In this document: piece by piece, positions 23,697-34,394 of the stretch
How the letters are laid out: each line of letters opens with the position of its first letter
How positions within the stretch are numbered: position 1 is the first letter of the stretch
From: an uncultured Bacteroidota bacterium
GTDB lineage: Bacteria > Bacteroidota > Bacteroidia > Flavobacteriales > Flavobacteriaceae
Reading direction: 5' to 3'
DNA length: 64,000 nucleotides
Assembly: GCA_902546095.1 (NCBI GenBank)
Contig: CACCIQ010000001.1
Coordinates: forward strand, 2,501 to 66,500
The notes under the pieces: model-generated
Database searches by the model: none
Seen by the model: only the letters and a program-made list of their open reading frames with translations
Told to the model about the DNA's origin: nothing
Position numbers and translations under genes: made by a program

Positions 23697-24788
23697 ATGA
23701 ATATCTTAGTTGTAGGTCCTGTTCCACCACTCAGAGGAGGTATTTCAGACTTCAATAATGAATTAATTTCCACTATAAATAAAAAACATAATATTTCTAT
23801 TTTATCATTTTCAATCCTTTACCCAAGATTTTTTTTTCCTGGAAAAAATCAATTTCACAACAAATCAGCTAATTTTAAAAAAATAAAAACGATAAATCCT
23901 TATAATCCATTTTCCTATCTGATTGTTAATAAATACTTAAAACATATAAATCCAGATGTAATATTATCGACTCATTGGAATCCTTTTTTTTCAATAACAT
24001 ATTCAATAATAAACAAAATTGTACCTAAACGAATTTTAAAAATTGGTTTATTACATAATATTAACAGTCATGAAAACAGAACATTAGATAGGTTTTTTAC
24101 CAATATTTATTTAAATAGCCTGAATAAATTTGTGACCCTATCAAAACATACATTAGATCAGATTTCTAACAAAAATGGGATTTCTTTATTCCATCCAATT
24201 CCTAATTTGAAACAAAAACTAATTAATAAAGATGAAATTATTAAAGATTTAAACATAAAATCAAGTAAAAAAATCTTTTTACACTTCGGAATAGTAAGAA
24301 AATACAAGGGATTAGAACTACTAATTAAATCTTTTAAGTTAGCATTCGAAAAAGATAATAATATTCATTTAGTTATTGTTGGTGAGTTTTATGATAACTT
24401 AAGAAATTATCAGGAATTACTTAAAAAATTAGATTTAGAAGAACATGTAACAATACACAATAAATTTGTAGCTGAATCTGAAATTAAAAAATGGTTTTCA
24501 ATTGCAGATTTTGTAATTCAAACAAACCTTAATGCTACTCAAAGCGGAATAATATCCATTGCAATATATTTTGAAAAAATTATTATTACTACTGCACAAG
24601 GTGGAATTAAAGAAATACTTAATGATGGTAATTCATTTATCTGTGAGAAAAACTCAAAATCAATAAGTGATAATATTTTAAATGCAATTGATTCAGATTT
24701 GAAAGAAAAAACTGAACAAATAAAAATTTTAAAGAAAAAATTAAATTGGGATAGTTTTTCTAAGCAACTTTTAGACTTTATAAAATGA
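23697..24788 (+). CDS. Glycosyltransferase (GT4-like)
   Basis: VVGPVPPLRGGISDFN N-terminus; LHFGIVRKYKGLELLIKSF and QSGIISIAIYFEK..ITTAQGGIKEIL C-terminal pattern. Confidence 0.83.
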   Translation: MNILVVGPVPPLRGGISDFNNELISTINKKHNISILSFSILYPRFFFPGKNQFHNKSANFKKIKTINPYNPFSYLIVNKYLKHINPDVILSTHWNPFFSITYSIINKIVPKRILKIGLLHNINSHENRTLDRFFTNIYLNSLNKFVTLSKHTLDQISNKNGISLFHPIPNLKQKLINKDEIIKDLNIKSSKKIFLHFGIVRKYKGLELLIKSFKLAFEKDNNIHLVIVGEFYDNLRNYQELLKKLDLEEHVTIHNKFVAESEIKKWFSIADFVIQTNLNATQSGIISIAIYFEKIIITTAQGGIKEILNDGNSFICEKNSKSISDNILNAIDSDLKEKTEQIKILKKKLNWDSFSKQLLDFIK

Positions 24789-26533
24789 TAAGAAGAATTT
24801 TTTACATAATATTTTTTTCTTTTTTGTTTTTTTCATGTGAAAAGAATTTAAATCCTAATGTTTTGATATTCATGACAGATGACCAAGGTTGGGGAGATTT
24901 AAGTATTCATGGAAATACAAATCTAAAAACACCAAATATTGATAGTTTCGCTAAAAATGGAGCATCCTTTTCAAGATTTTATGTTAGTCCAGTTTGTGCT
25001 CCGACAAGAGCGGAACTACTAACTGGAAAATATTTTGTTAGGACAGGAGTTAACGGAGTTACAAGAGGATATGAAAGAATGAATACTAACGAAAAAATTA
25101 TTTCCAATTATTTTAAAGAGAAAAGTTATTCTACTGGGCTATTTGGAAAATGGCATAATGGATCTCAACCTCCGTATCATCCAAATTCAAGGGGATTTGA
25201 CGAGTTTTATGGTTTTACATCGGGCCACTGGGGTAATTATTTTGATCCTATTTTGGAGAGAAATGGTGAATTAGTTAGAGGAAAGGGTTATATAAATGAT
25301 GATATTACAAATAATGCTATTTCGTATATAAAAAATTCATCTAAACCCTTCTTCACTTTTGTTTCATATAACACACCCCACTCGCCTATGCAAGTGCCCG
25401 ATAAGTATTCAAAGGAAAAAAAAGTTATTCTTAAAGGAAGATATTCTAAGAGAGAAAATGTAGAAAAAACAAAAGCAGCATTAGGAATGATTGAAAATAT
25501 TGATGAAAATGTTGGAAAAATTATTAAAACGCTTAAGGAAATTGGTAAATATGAAGACACAATCATTATTTTTTTGAGTGATAATGGACCAAATGGGAAT
25601 AGATGGAATAATGAGTTAAAAGAAAGAAAAGGAAGTACTAATGAAGGTGGTGTAAGAGTTCCATTTTTTATTCAATGGCCAAATAAAATTAAACCAGGTA
25701 TCAAAATTAAACAAGTTACAAGTGCACTGGATGTGTTTCCAACACTAACAGATCTAATTGATAGTCCAACTGGGATAAATTTTGATGGGAAAAGTTTCAA
25801 AAAATATATTAAAAATCCTGATTTATTAGATAATCAAAGAAAGATATTTTCATTCTGGAATAATAGATTGAGTGTAAGAAATAATGAATATATCTTAGAC
25901 TACAATGATAAACTATATGACCTGAGTAATGACCATAGCCAATATTATGCTATTAATGAAGAAAAAGTATATGAATATGAGGAATTAAAAGAGGCTAAGA
26001 GAATTTGGAGAGAATCAATTAATGAAATAATTAAAAAAAATAAACGAAGACCATTCACAATTAATTACAAGAATTCCAATTATACTCATTTACCAGCAAG
26101 AGATGCTGAGATAACAGGTAAATTACAAAGATCTTCAATACATGCAAACTGTTCATTTATAGAAAATTGGAAAAGTTCTGATGATTACATTTATTGGGAT
26201 GTTGATGTGTTAGAAAATGGTACTAAATCTGTTGAATTATATTACACATTGCCTGAAGAAAGTGTTGGCACTGAAATTGCACTAGAATTTGAAGATCAAA
26301 TAATTAAGAAAACTATTGATGATTTTCATGATCCAAGCCTAGAAGGATTTGACGAGGATAAGATAAAAAGAATAGAATCCTATACCAAGGATTTTAAAAA
26401 AATAAATATTGGAGAACTAAGTTTTAAAAAAGGAATAAGTAGACTGAAACTCAAAACAACAATAATAAAAGGAAACAAATCTATAGACTTTAGGTTATTA
26501 ATTTTAAAAAATAAAAATGAAAAAAGCTCTTAG
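24785..26533 (+). CDS. Sulfatase (Cys-type, arylsulfatase-like) lipoprotein
   Basis: MTDDQGWGDLSIHGN, formylglycine motif CAPTR in SPVCAPTRAELLTGKY, FGKWHNG, LSDNGPNG; lipobox FFSCEK. Confidence 0.92.
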   Translation: MIRRIFYIIFFSFLFFSCEKNLNPNVLIFMTDDQGWGDLSIHGNTNLKTPNIDSFAKNGASFSRFYVSPVCAPTRAELLTGKYFVRTGVNGVTRGYERMNTNEKIISNYFKEKSYSTGLFGKWHNGSQPPYHPNSRGFDEFYGFTSGHWGNYFDPILERNGELVRGKGYINDDITNNAISYIKNSSKPFFTFVSYNTPHSPMQVPDKYSKEKKVILKGRYSKRENVEKTKAALGMIENIDENVGKIIKTLKEIGKYEDTIIIFLSDNGPNGNRWNNELKERKGSTNEGGVRVPFFIQWPNKIKPGIKIKQVTSALDVFPTLTDLIDSPTGINFDGKSFKKYIKNPDLLDNQRKIFSFWNNRLSVRNNEYILDYNDKLYDLSNDHSQYYAINEEKVYEYEELKEAKRIWRESINEIIKKNKRRPFTINYKNSNYTHLPARDAEITGKLQRSSIHANCSFIENWKSSDDYIYWDVDVLENGTKSVELYYTLPEESVGTEIALEFEDQIIKKTIDDFHDPSLEGFDEDKIKRIESYTKDFKKINIGELSFKKGISRLKLKTTIIKGNKSIDFRLLILKNKNEKSS

Positions 26534-27101
26534 TGTTATATTAATGATATTTTTTATTCAGTCTAATGCTCAAGACATGAAAGAGGCATATTTTGCATCT
26601 GGTTGTTTTTGGTGTGTTGAATCTATTTATGAAAGTTTAATTGGTGTTGATAAAGTAGAATCAGGCTATTCTGGTGGTTATACTAAAAATCCCACTTATT
26701 ACACAGTTTTAACAGGGAGAACAGGACATGCTGAAGCCATAAAGGTTTATTATGATTCAAATAAAATTAGTTTTAATGAATTAGTTAAAGTTTTTTTTGG
26801 ATCACATGACCCAACTACTCTAAATAGGCAAGGACCAGATAGAGGAACACACTACAGATCCATTGCATTTTATAGCAATGAGAATGAAAAAAAGATTATA
26901 AATGAAGAAATTAAGCGTTTACTAAAAAATAAAACCTACCCAAAAATTGTTACAGAAGTTAAAAAGTTTGATGTGTTTTATATAGCTGAAGATTATCACC
27001 AAGACTACAAAGAAAAAAACCCTAACAATGCTTATATATGGAATGTTTCTGTTCCTAGAATTAATAAGTTTAAATCAAAGTTTTCTGAATTGTTGAAATA
27101 A
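26517..27101 (+). CDS. msrA: Peptide-methionine (S)-S-oxide reductase MsrA, with signal peptide
   Basis: FASGCFWCVESIYE..VESGYSGGY, SHDPTTLNRQGPDRGTHYRS, AEDYHQDY; N-terminal signal sequence. Confidence 0.93.
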   Translation: MKKALSVILMIFFIQSNAQDMKEAYFASGCFWCVESIYESLIGVDKVESGYSGGYTKNPTYYTVLTGRTGHAEAIKVYYDSNKISFNELVKVFFGSHDPTTLNRQGPDRGTHYRSIAFYSNENEKKIINEEIKRLLKNKTYPKIVTEVKKFDVFYIAEDYHQDYKEKNPNNAYIWNVSVPRINKFKSKFSELLK

Positions 27102-27103
27102 AA

Positions 27104-27718
27104 TTAACCTTTAAGCTTTGCCAATCCAAAAAAATATAATTTGTAAAATAAATAACCTGACAATAGTCCGTATACAGCCCCAAAAATGATATCCGTGGGA
27201 AAATGGACACCTAAGTAAATTCTGCTGTAAGAAATAATGGTTGCCCAAATAAATAAAAAAGACATATATAATCTGTAATTCTTTTTTGTATTTAGATAAA
27301 TAAAGATTGCAAATGCAAATGTGTTAGCAGAATGAGCTGAAAAAAAACCGTAAAGACCACCACATCCCTCCTTGACAATTCTTATAAAATGAGATATGTC
27401 AGGATTATGACAGGGTCTTAATCTTTCAAAATAATCTTTAAAAAAATTACTTGACTGATCTGTAAATATTATTAGAATAGTTGCAATTAATATAAAAAAA
27501 ATTCGATTTCTATTTTTAGGTTTAGACTCATAAAAAGATAAAAATCCAAGTAAAGAATTATTTACTCTTCCCGGTAAGTAAAATAACATTATAATCAGAT
27601 ATAAAATATACCATGTTTCCTTGTTAGATATAGTGAGCCAAATTTTATCAAAATTATCGGAACCTAATGAATTTAAAAAAATGAATAGTGACTGATCTAG
27701 TTCTAAAATAAAGTCCAT
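27104..27718 (-). CDS. PAP2-family phosphatase
   Basis: RLRPCHNP, FFSAHSANTFAFA, SRIYLGVHFPTDIIFGA motifs. Confidence 0.88.
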   Translation of the reverse strand: MDFILELDQSLFIFLNSLGSDNFDKIWLTISNKETWYILYLIIMLFYLPGRVNNSLLGFLSFYESKPKNRNRIFFILIATILIIFTDQSSNFFKDYFERLRPCHNPDISHFIRIVKEGCGGLYGFFSAHSANTFAFAIFIYLNTKKNYRLYMSFLFIWATIISYSRIYLGVHFPTDIIFGAVYGLLSGYLFYKLYFFGLAKLKG

Positions 27719-27721
27719 TAA

Positions 27722-29095
27722 TCAATCATTTAAGCCATATTTGTCAAAAAGATAAACCAAAGATGCAACTGCTGATGAACCCATTTCTAATTCTCTTTTA
27801 TTTATGGCGTCGAATGTATCAATTTCAGTGTGATGGTAATCAAAGTATCTTTGTGAGTTAGGTCTTAAGCCTGATAAAACGTTATAATCCGTTCTTAAAT
27901 TAGAAATATCTGCTCCACTCCCACCTTTAATGAATACGTTAATAAAATATGGGGCAAATAATTTTTTCCATTCTAAGATTCTTAAAAAATTTGAATCATT
28001 ACATGTAAAAGAAAAACCTAAAGGTCTAAATCCACCTGCATCAGACTCAATTGCAAAAATATGATTTAAACCCTCTTTATCAGCAATTTCTTTATACTTG
28101 AGTGATCCTCTTAATCCATTTTCTTCATTCATAAACAAAACAACTCTTATTGTTCTTTTAGGTTTATAATCTATTTTACTAAATAAATTAATGAGATCCA
28201 TTGAATGTACTACTCCTGCTCCATCATCATGACTTCCATCTCCAATATCCCACGAATCTAAATGTCCTCCAACTAAAATAACTTCATCAGGGTACATTGT
28301 TCCTTTTTTTTCAGCAATTACATTGTATGATTGAGCATCAGGGAGTTGTTTGCATTGTTGTCTTAGTAAGAATTTTAGGTTAGGGTTAATTTTTAATAAA
28401 CTACTCAATTTATCAGCACCATTTGTACTTATTGCTGCTGCAGGAATTCTTTTGCTAATTGGAAGAGTACCGTATGTTAAACCTCCAGTGTGAGGAAAAT
28501 CATCATTTCTTAATGTCATTGATCTAACAATAACTCCAATAGCACCATATTTTGAAGCCTCTAGTGCACCAAGTGCTCGTTGATCAACAGCAGTTCCATA
28601 AGCTGTAAATGTTGTAATAAACTTTGGATCCATAGGACGGTTAAAGAAAACTATTTTACCATCAATTTTTTCTTTACCTAATAATTTTAGTTCATCAATT
28701 GACTTAACTTCTATTACATTTGATTTGATTCCAACAGAAGGTGTTGCAACAGAACCGCCCAAGGCAGCTACTGGGACATTAAAAGTAACACCCGGTTCGG
28801 TTTCGATTAAAGCAAACTCTTTCGGTCCCCTAACCCATCTTGGTACCATTACAGGTTGCAACCACACTTTATCAAAATTTAATTTATCTAATTCCTTTTT
28901 TGACCATTCCACAGCTAATTGCGCCTCATATGATCCAGAAAGCCTACCTCCAATTTCATTTGATAGGTAATCTAACCATGAATAAGCTTTACTTTCTGTA
29001 AAGCCAGCTTCGAATATATCTTTGATTACTTTTTCGTCTTGCCCAAAATTATTAAGAGAAATAAAGAAAAATAGAATGATAAATATTTTTTTCAT
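27722..29095 (-). CDS. M28-type Zn-peptidase, exported
   Basis: GGHLDSWDIGDGSHDDGAG, FMNEENGLRGS, signal peptide. Confidence 0.87.
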   Translation of the reverse strand: MKKIFIILFFFISLNNFGQDEKVIKDIFEAGFTESKAYSWLDYLSNEIGGRLSGSYEAQLAVEWSKKELDKLNFDKVWLQPVMVPRWVRGPKEFALIETEPGVTFNVPVAALGGSVATPSVGIKSNVIEVKSIDELKLLGKEKIDGKIVFFNRPMDPKFITTFTAYGTAVDQRALGALEASKYGAIGVIVRSMTLRNDDFPHTGGLTYGTLPISKRIPAAAISTNGADKLSSLLKINPNLKFLLRQQCKQLPDAQSYNVIAEKKGTMYPDEVILVGGHLDSWDIGDGSHDDGAGVVHSMDLINLFSKIDYKPKRTIRVVLFMNEENGLRGSLKYKEIADKEGLNHIFAIESDAGGFRPLGFSFTCNDSNFLRILEWKKLFAPYFINVFIKGGSGADISNLRTDYNVLSGLRPNSQRYFDYHHTEIDTFDAINKRELEMGSSAVASLVYLFDKYGLND

Positions 29096-29099
29096 AAAC

Positions 29100-30263
29100 T
29101 TATTTACCTGAGAATTTAATAACGTCCTTTTCAGTTATATTATCAGATTCAACTAAAATAATAAGTCTTTCAACAACATTTCTTAATTCACGAACATTAC
29201 CTGGCCAACTGTAGCTAGCAAGCTTTTTCAATGCTTTATTATCAATTGTAATTAAATTCTTGTCATATTGAACGGAGATTTGGTCCAAAAAGAAACTAAC
29301 AAGTTCGGGAATGTCATCTTTTCTATCATCAAGTTTCGGGACATTAAGTTCAATGACTGAAATTCTATGGTATAAATCTTCCCTAAACTTATTAGATGAA
29401 ATTAAATTCTTAACATTTTTATTAGTAGCAGCTATTACTCTTGTATCTACAAAAATATCTTTTTCACTTCCAACTTTTTGAATCTTATTTTCTTGAATAG
29501 CTCTTAAAACTTTTGATTGGGCAGATAAACTCATGTCTCCAATTTCATCAAGGAATAAAGTACCGTTATTTGCTGCTTCAAACTTTCCTGTTCTATCTTT
29601 GTGAGCAGAAGTAAAAGAACCTTTAAGGTGACCAAAAAGTTCACTTTCAATTAGCTCTGATGGTATTGCAGCACAATTTACTTCAACAAAAGGCCCATCA
29701 TTTCTTAAACTATTCAAATGAATTTGACGAGCAACTAATTCTTTACCTGCTCCATTTGGACCAAGAATAAGTACTTTAGCATTTGTTGGTGATATTTTTA
29801 CGATTAGATCTTTTAATTCTACAATTTTTTTAGACTCTCCGACAATTTCAAACTTACCAGTCTTGATAGTTTTTTTAACTTTTTTTCCTCCTCCAGATTT
29901 TGATTTTAATGCACCTCTTACAGAATTTAATAAGTTATTTAGGTCAGGTGGTTTCTCGATGTAATCAAATGCACCAATTCTCATCGCCTTGACTGCAGTT
30001 TTTAGGTCACCGTGACCAGATATCATTATTACATTCGTTTCTTGATTATATTTTTTTGTAAAATTGAGTACATCAATTCCATCTTTTTTGGGCATCTTGA
30101 TATCACAAATAACTAAATCATAATTATCTGATTTAATTTTTTTTTCGGCATCTACACCATCAATTGCTTCATCAATAATGAATTTAGAATTTTCTTCGGA
30201 AAGAACTTTTTTTAAAACCCTTCTTATTGCATCTTCATCCTCAACTATTAAAATTTTTGACAT
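29100..30263 (-). CDS. NtrC-like response regulator (REC + sigma-54 AAA+), no C-terminal HTH
   Basis: REC domain (VEDEDAIRR, VICDIKMPKKDG), AAA+ (GPNGAGKELVARQIH, GSFTSAHKDRTGKFEAANNGTLFLDEIGD, YSWPGNVRELRN); ORF stops just after the AAA+ module. Confidence 0.92.
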   Translation of the reverse strand: MSKILIVEDEDAIRRVLKKVLSEENSKFIIDEAIDGVDAEKKIKSDNYDLVICDIKMPKKDGIDVLNFTKKYNQETNVIMISGHGDLKTAVKAMRIGAFDYIEKPPDLNNLLNSVRGALKSKSGGGKKVKKTIKTGKFEIVGESKKIVELKDLIVKISPTNAKVLILGPNGAGKELVARQIHLNSLRNDGPFVEVNCAAIPSELIESELFGHLKGSFTSAHKDRTGKFEAANNGTLFLDEIGDMSLSAQSKVLRAIQENKIQKVGSEKDIFVDTRVIAATNKNVKNLISSNKFREDLYHRISVIELNVPKLDDRKDDIPELVSFFLDQISVQYDKNLITIDNKALKKLASYSWPGNVRELRNVVERLIILVESDNITEKDVIKFSGK

Positions 30264-30284
30264 ATATTATATTGAATTGTAAAG

Positions 30285-31391
30285 TTAAGAAAACATATCT
30301 TTTACCTTCTCAAAGAAAGATTTGTCATTTTTATCAGGGTTTGGTTTAAAATGGTCACTATCTTTCATTTCTTCAAAAAACTGCCTTTGATCTTTATTAA
30401 CAGTCTTTGGTGTCCAAACATTTACATGAACTAATAAATCACCTGTTCCATAACCATTTACAGATTTTAAACCTTTACCTCTTAGCCTTAAAATTTTACC
30501 TGATTGTATGCCTGCATCCAATTTAATTCTTACTTTTCCGTTAACAGTATCTATTTCTTTGGATACACCCAAGACAGCTTCTGAAATACTGACGTATAAA
30601 TCAAAATGCAGATTGTTACCTTCTCTTTTAAAATTTTCATCATCTAGTTCACTAATTAGAACTAATAAATCACCAGAAATACCATCTGATATTGCATCAT
30701 TTCCTTTTCCACTAACTCTAAGTTGCATACCATCCTCAACACCAGCAGGTATTTTAACTTCGACTGTTTCCTCAGTTAAAATTTGACCATTTGCATCTGA
30801 ACCTGGAGCCTTTTTAGTTACAATTTTACCAGTTCCAGAACATGCATTACATGTTGTTGTAGACTGCATTCTTCCTAAAATTGTATTTGTTATTTGTGTT
30901 ACTTGTCCAGATCCTCCACATTGAGGACAAGTGGAAAATTCAGTACCAGGTGCTTGAACTTTTCTTTTGACTTTTATTTTTTTATTAACTCCATTGGCAA
31001 TTTCATTTATAGTTAAAGAAACTTTTATTCTAAGATTTGTTCCTTTTGATCTTCTTTGTGAAGATCCTCCAAAACCTCCAAAACCTCCAAATGCACCTCC
31101 GAATATATCACCAAACTGACTAAATATGTCATCCATATTCATTCCTCCTGCACCAAATCCACCAGATCCATCAAAGGCAGCATGACCAAATTGATCATAT
31201 TTAGCTCTTTTTTCTGAATTTCCTAAAACCTCATAAGCTTCGGCAGCTTGTTTAAACTTAGTTTCAGCTTCTTTATCTCCAGGATTTTTATCAGGATGAT
31301 ATTTTATAGCAGATTTTCTATAGGCTTTCTTAATATCTGATTCAGAGGCATTTTTTTCAACACCTAAAATTTTATAATAATCCTCTTTCAT
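30285..31391 (-). CDS. dnaJ: Chaperone DnaJ
   Basis: J domain [38 protein letters not shown]-rich region, two CxxCxGxG motifs, C-terminal domain. Confidence 0.95.
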   Translation of the reverse strand: MKEDYYKILGVEKNASESDIKKAYRKSAIKYHPDKNPGDKEAETKFKQAAEAYEVLGNSEKRAKYDQFGHAAFDGSGGFGAGGMNMDDIFSQFGDIFGGAFGGFGGFGGSSQRRSKGTNLRIKVSLTINEIANGVNKKIKVKRKVQAPGTEFSTCPQCGGSGQVTQITNTILGRMQSTTTCNACSGTGKIVTKKAPGSDANGQILTEETVEVKIPAGVEDGMQLRVSGKGNDAISDGISGDLLVLISELDDENFKREGNNLHFDLYVSISEAVLGVSKEIDTVNGKVRIKLDAGIQSGKILRLRGKGLKSVNGYGTGDLLVHVNVWTPKTVNKDQRQFFEEMKDSDHFKPNPDKNDKSFFEKVKDMFS

Positions 31392-31396
31392 TAAAA

Positions 31397-31903
31397 TTAG
31401 TTAGCTACTACAACTTTTGGATATCTTAAAATTTTTTCTCCTAAACTATAACCAGTCTCAATAACATCTACAACTTTTCCAACCATTTTTTTATCAGTTG
31501 CTTTAATTTGTGTAATTGCTTCATGTTTTTCAGAATCGAAAACATCTCCCTTATTTACAACAATCACTGTTAATCCATTTGCCTTTAGTGTGTCATTCAG
31601 CTTATTATAAATCAGTTCAAATCCCTTTATTAAATTTTCGTTTTCTGACTTTTTAAATTCAGTAAAGGCTCTATCCATATCATCAGCAACAGGGATTAAC
31701 GCAGTCATTAGTTCACTAGATGCTGATTTAAATAGGTCAAGTCTTTCTTTAGCTGTTCTTTTTCTAAAGTTTTCAAACTCTGCAAAAAGTCTTAAAAACT
31801 TATCTTTTTCATCCTTTAATTCGTCATTCAATGATTTGATTTGATTCTTAAGTGTTGGAGACTTAGGTTTTGTTGATTTTTTTTTTCTATTTGTCATATC
31901 CAT
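31397..31903 (-). CDS. grpE: Nucleotide exchange factor GrpE
   Basis: [49 protein letters not shown] motifs. Confidence 0.94.
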   Translation of the reverse strand: MDMTNRKKKSTKPKSPTLKNQIKSLNDELKDEKDKFLRLFAEFENFRKRTAKERLDLFKSASSELMTALIPVADDMDRAFTEFKKSENENLIKGFELIYNKLNDTLKANGLTVIVVNKGDVFDSEKHEAITQIKATDKKMVGKVVDVIETGYSLGEKILRYPKVVVAN

Positions 31904-31958
31904 TAAATAAAAGACAAATTTACTGCCAACATTTTAATTTTGACAAAATGTCAGAGAA

Positions 31959-32867
31959 TTATTTTATTTTTTCCAGTGATGGATAATTAAAATGGTATCC
32001 ACTATTAACTATTTTCTTAGCGGATACATTTTTATCAGAAGCAATTACATCGTAGTAAAAATCTAGAATTCCAATTAGTTTGAATGGGATTATAACTAAA
32101 CTTTTTGGGATATTAAAATTTAATAATGATTTGTGACCTAACTCACATGCAAGTTCTTGTAATTTTAAAAAGGTTGATGGATTTGGTGATACAGCATTAT
32201 AAGTACCTTCTAATTTATTTTCAACAGCATGATAAAAAATATTTACTAAATCGTCAATATGAATCCATGATTGGCACTGCTTTCCCCCGTCAATTACATT
32301 CGAAATTCTTAATTTATTAATTTGAATTAGTTTTTTTAGGATACCACCATCTTTAGACAAAACAAGACCTATTCTAAATATTGTAACACAAATATTAAGT
32401 TTATTGAATTCTTTAACTTTTTTCTCCCATTCTCTAACAACATTTGTTAAAAACAACCCGTCTTTGGATTGGAATGATTCATCGTACTGTAAGGTTTTAC
32501 TATTTGGATAAATACCGATAGCAGAGGCAGATATTAGTTGAGATACATTATGGTTTTTTTCCCTTTTCATTATCTGGTACAGAGTTGTCAATGAATCTAT
32601 CCTTGAATTAAGAATCTTTTTTTTATTGTTATTTGTCCAAAAAGAAAAAACACTGGAGCCAGCTAAATTGATAACAACATCAACTCCTTTGATTGAGGAT
32701 TTATCTATCACTTTTTCGGATGGTTTCCAAATAAAATATTCAATTCTAGGATTATTTGATTTTCGGTACTTCCTTGACAAAATATTAACTGAGTGACCAT
32801 TATCAATTAAATGAGACGTCAACTTAGAACCAATTAAGCCTGTACCCCCGCTTATCAAGAACTTCAT
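31959..32867 (-). CDS. TIGR01777-like epimerase (NAD-dependent)
   Basis: MKFLISGGTGLIGSKLTSHL, INLAGSSVF, SASAIGIYP, WIHIDDLV, YNAVSPNP. Confidence 0.88.
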   Translation of the reverse strand: MKFLISGGTGLIGSKLTSHLIDNGHSVNILSRKYRKSNNPRIEYFIWKPSEKVIDKSSIKGVDVVINLAGSSVFSFWTNNNKKKILNSRIDSLTTLYQIMKREKNHNVSQLISASAIGIYPNSKTLQYDESFQSKDGLFLTNVVREWEKKVKEFNKLNICVTIFRIGLVLSKDGGILKKLIQINKLRISNVIDGGKQCQSWIHIDDLVNIFYHAVENKLEGTYNAVSPNPSTFLKLQELACELGHKSLLNFNIPKSLVIIPFKLIGILDFYYDVIASDKNVSAKKIVNSGYHFNYPSLEKIK

Positions 32868-32931
32868 TTTTATAATTTATTACTAATATCATCAAAGTTA
32901 ATTTGTAATTTTACATTATAAAAATTTAGTT

Positions 32932-33981
32932 GTGAAAATCACATTGTCTAAAAAATCTAAAATCGGAAACGTTGATTTTGAAAATCTTGAATTTGGAAAA
33001 ATATTTACTGATCATATTTTTGTCAGTAAATATTCAAATGGACAATGGAGCGAAGGTGAAATAATGCCTTATGGTGATTTCCTGATTAGTCCTTCAGCTA
33101 GAGTATTTCATTATGGTCAAGCAATTTTTGAAGGAATGAAATGTTACAAAAGTGAAAATAATTCCTTAATCCTGTTCAGACCATTTGAAAATTTCAAAAG
33201 ATTTAATAAATCATCCGCCAGAATGGCTATTCCTGAAATTGATAAAGAAATTTTTTTTAATGGACTAACTCATTTATTAAAATTAGACAGTGAATGGGTA
33301 AAAAAAGGTGATGGAAATGCTTTATATATACGCCCATTTGTTTTTGCATCTGAACCCTCTATTAATGCAAGCGAAGCAAATGAATATATTTTTATGATTA
33401 TATGTTGTGCATCAAAATCTTACTATGGTGATCAAAAAATAAAAGTTAAAATTGAAGAAAAGTATAGCCGTGCTGCTAAGGGCGGTGTTGGTTATGCTAA
33501 GGCTGCGGGCAATTATGCAGCACAATTTTACCCAACTTTACTTGCAAAAAATGAAGGATATCAACAAATAATATGGACAGATTCTAATAACCATAAATCA
33601 ATTGAGGAAGCAGGCACTATGAATTTATTTTTTAGAATTAAAGACAAGTTAATAACATCCCCTACCAGTGATAGTATCTTGGACGGTATTACACGAAAAA
33701 GTATTATTGAGTTAGCTCAAAGTTTTAATATTGATGTTGAAGAAAGACCAATCACAATTGACGAACTTATAAGTTCTTTTGAAAATGGTGATCTTAAAGA
33801 AATATTTGGAACAGGCACTGCAGTTGTTGTATTACCTATTGAATCCTTTGGATACCAAAATAAAGATTATAATATTCCTGAAATTGAAAATCCATTTTCA
33901 ATTAAACTTAAAAAGAAACTCAATGATATACAATACGACAGATCTTTGGATTTTGATGATTGGAAATTAAAAATTACTTAA
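32932..33981 (+). CDS. ilvE: Branched-chain amino acid aminotransferase
   Basis: LEFGKIFTDHIF, FEGMKCYK, KAAGNYAAQFYPTLLAKNEGYQQIIWTD, EAGTMNLFF, FGTGTAVVV; GTG start. Confidence 0.92.
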   Translation: MKITLSKKSKIGNVDFENLEFGKIFTDHIFVSKYSNGQWSEGEIMPYGDFLISPSARVFHYGQAIFEGMKCYKSENNSLILFRPFENFKRFNKSSARMAIPEIDKEIFFNGLTHLLKLDSEWVKKGDGNALYIRPFVFASEPSINASEANEYIFMIICCASKSYYGDQKIKVKIEEKYSRAAKGGVGYAKAAGNYAAQFYPTLLAKNEGYQQIIWTDSNNHKSIEEAGTMNLFFRIKDKLITSPTSDSILDGITRKSIIELAQSFNIDVEERPITIDELISSFENGDLKEIFGTGTAVVVLPIESFGYQNKDYNIPEIENPFSIKLKKKLNDIQYDRSLDFDDWKLKIT

Positions 33982-34357
33982 AAAATTTATCAAAGTTTGG
34001 TTTAACATAATTTGGACCTTTTAAAACTTTTCCATCTTCTCTATATATAGGATTTCCATCTAAACCTAATTTACTCATATTGCTTTTTTGTATTTCATCA
34101 AAGATGGGTTCAATTATATCTTGCATTCCATGTTCAATTATAGTACCGCATAAAATATACAGCATATCACCTAAAGCATCTGCAACCTCGATAATGTCAT
34201 TATTATTAGCAGCATTGATGTATTCATTATTTTCTTCAGCCATTAAATCAAATCTTAATTTATTTTTATTAGAGCCAAGGTCTGCAACAGGATTGATGTT
34301 ATATGATAGCTGGTAAGTTTCGTGAAAATGTTTTACAGAATCTAATTGTTTTTTCAT
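33974..34357 (-). CDS. MazG-like nucleotide pyrophosphohydrolase
   Basis: EENNEYINAANNNDIIEVADALGDMLYILCGTIIEHG motif; start at internal ATG 34357. Confidence 0.78.
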   Translation of the reverse strand: MKKQLDSVKHFHETYQLSYNINPVADLGSNKNKLRFDLMAEENNEYINAANNNDIIEVADALGDMLYILCGTIIEHGMQDIIEPIFDEIQKSNMSKLGLDGNPIYREDGKVLKGPNYVKPNFDKFFK

Positions 34358-34394
34358 GAGAAATTTAATTTGAATTATATTTATAAAAATAAAT

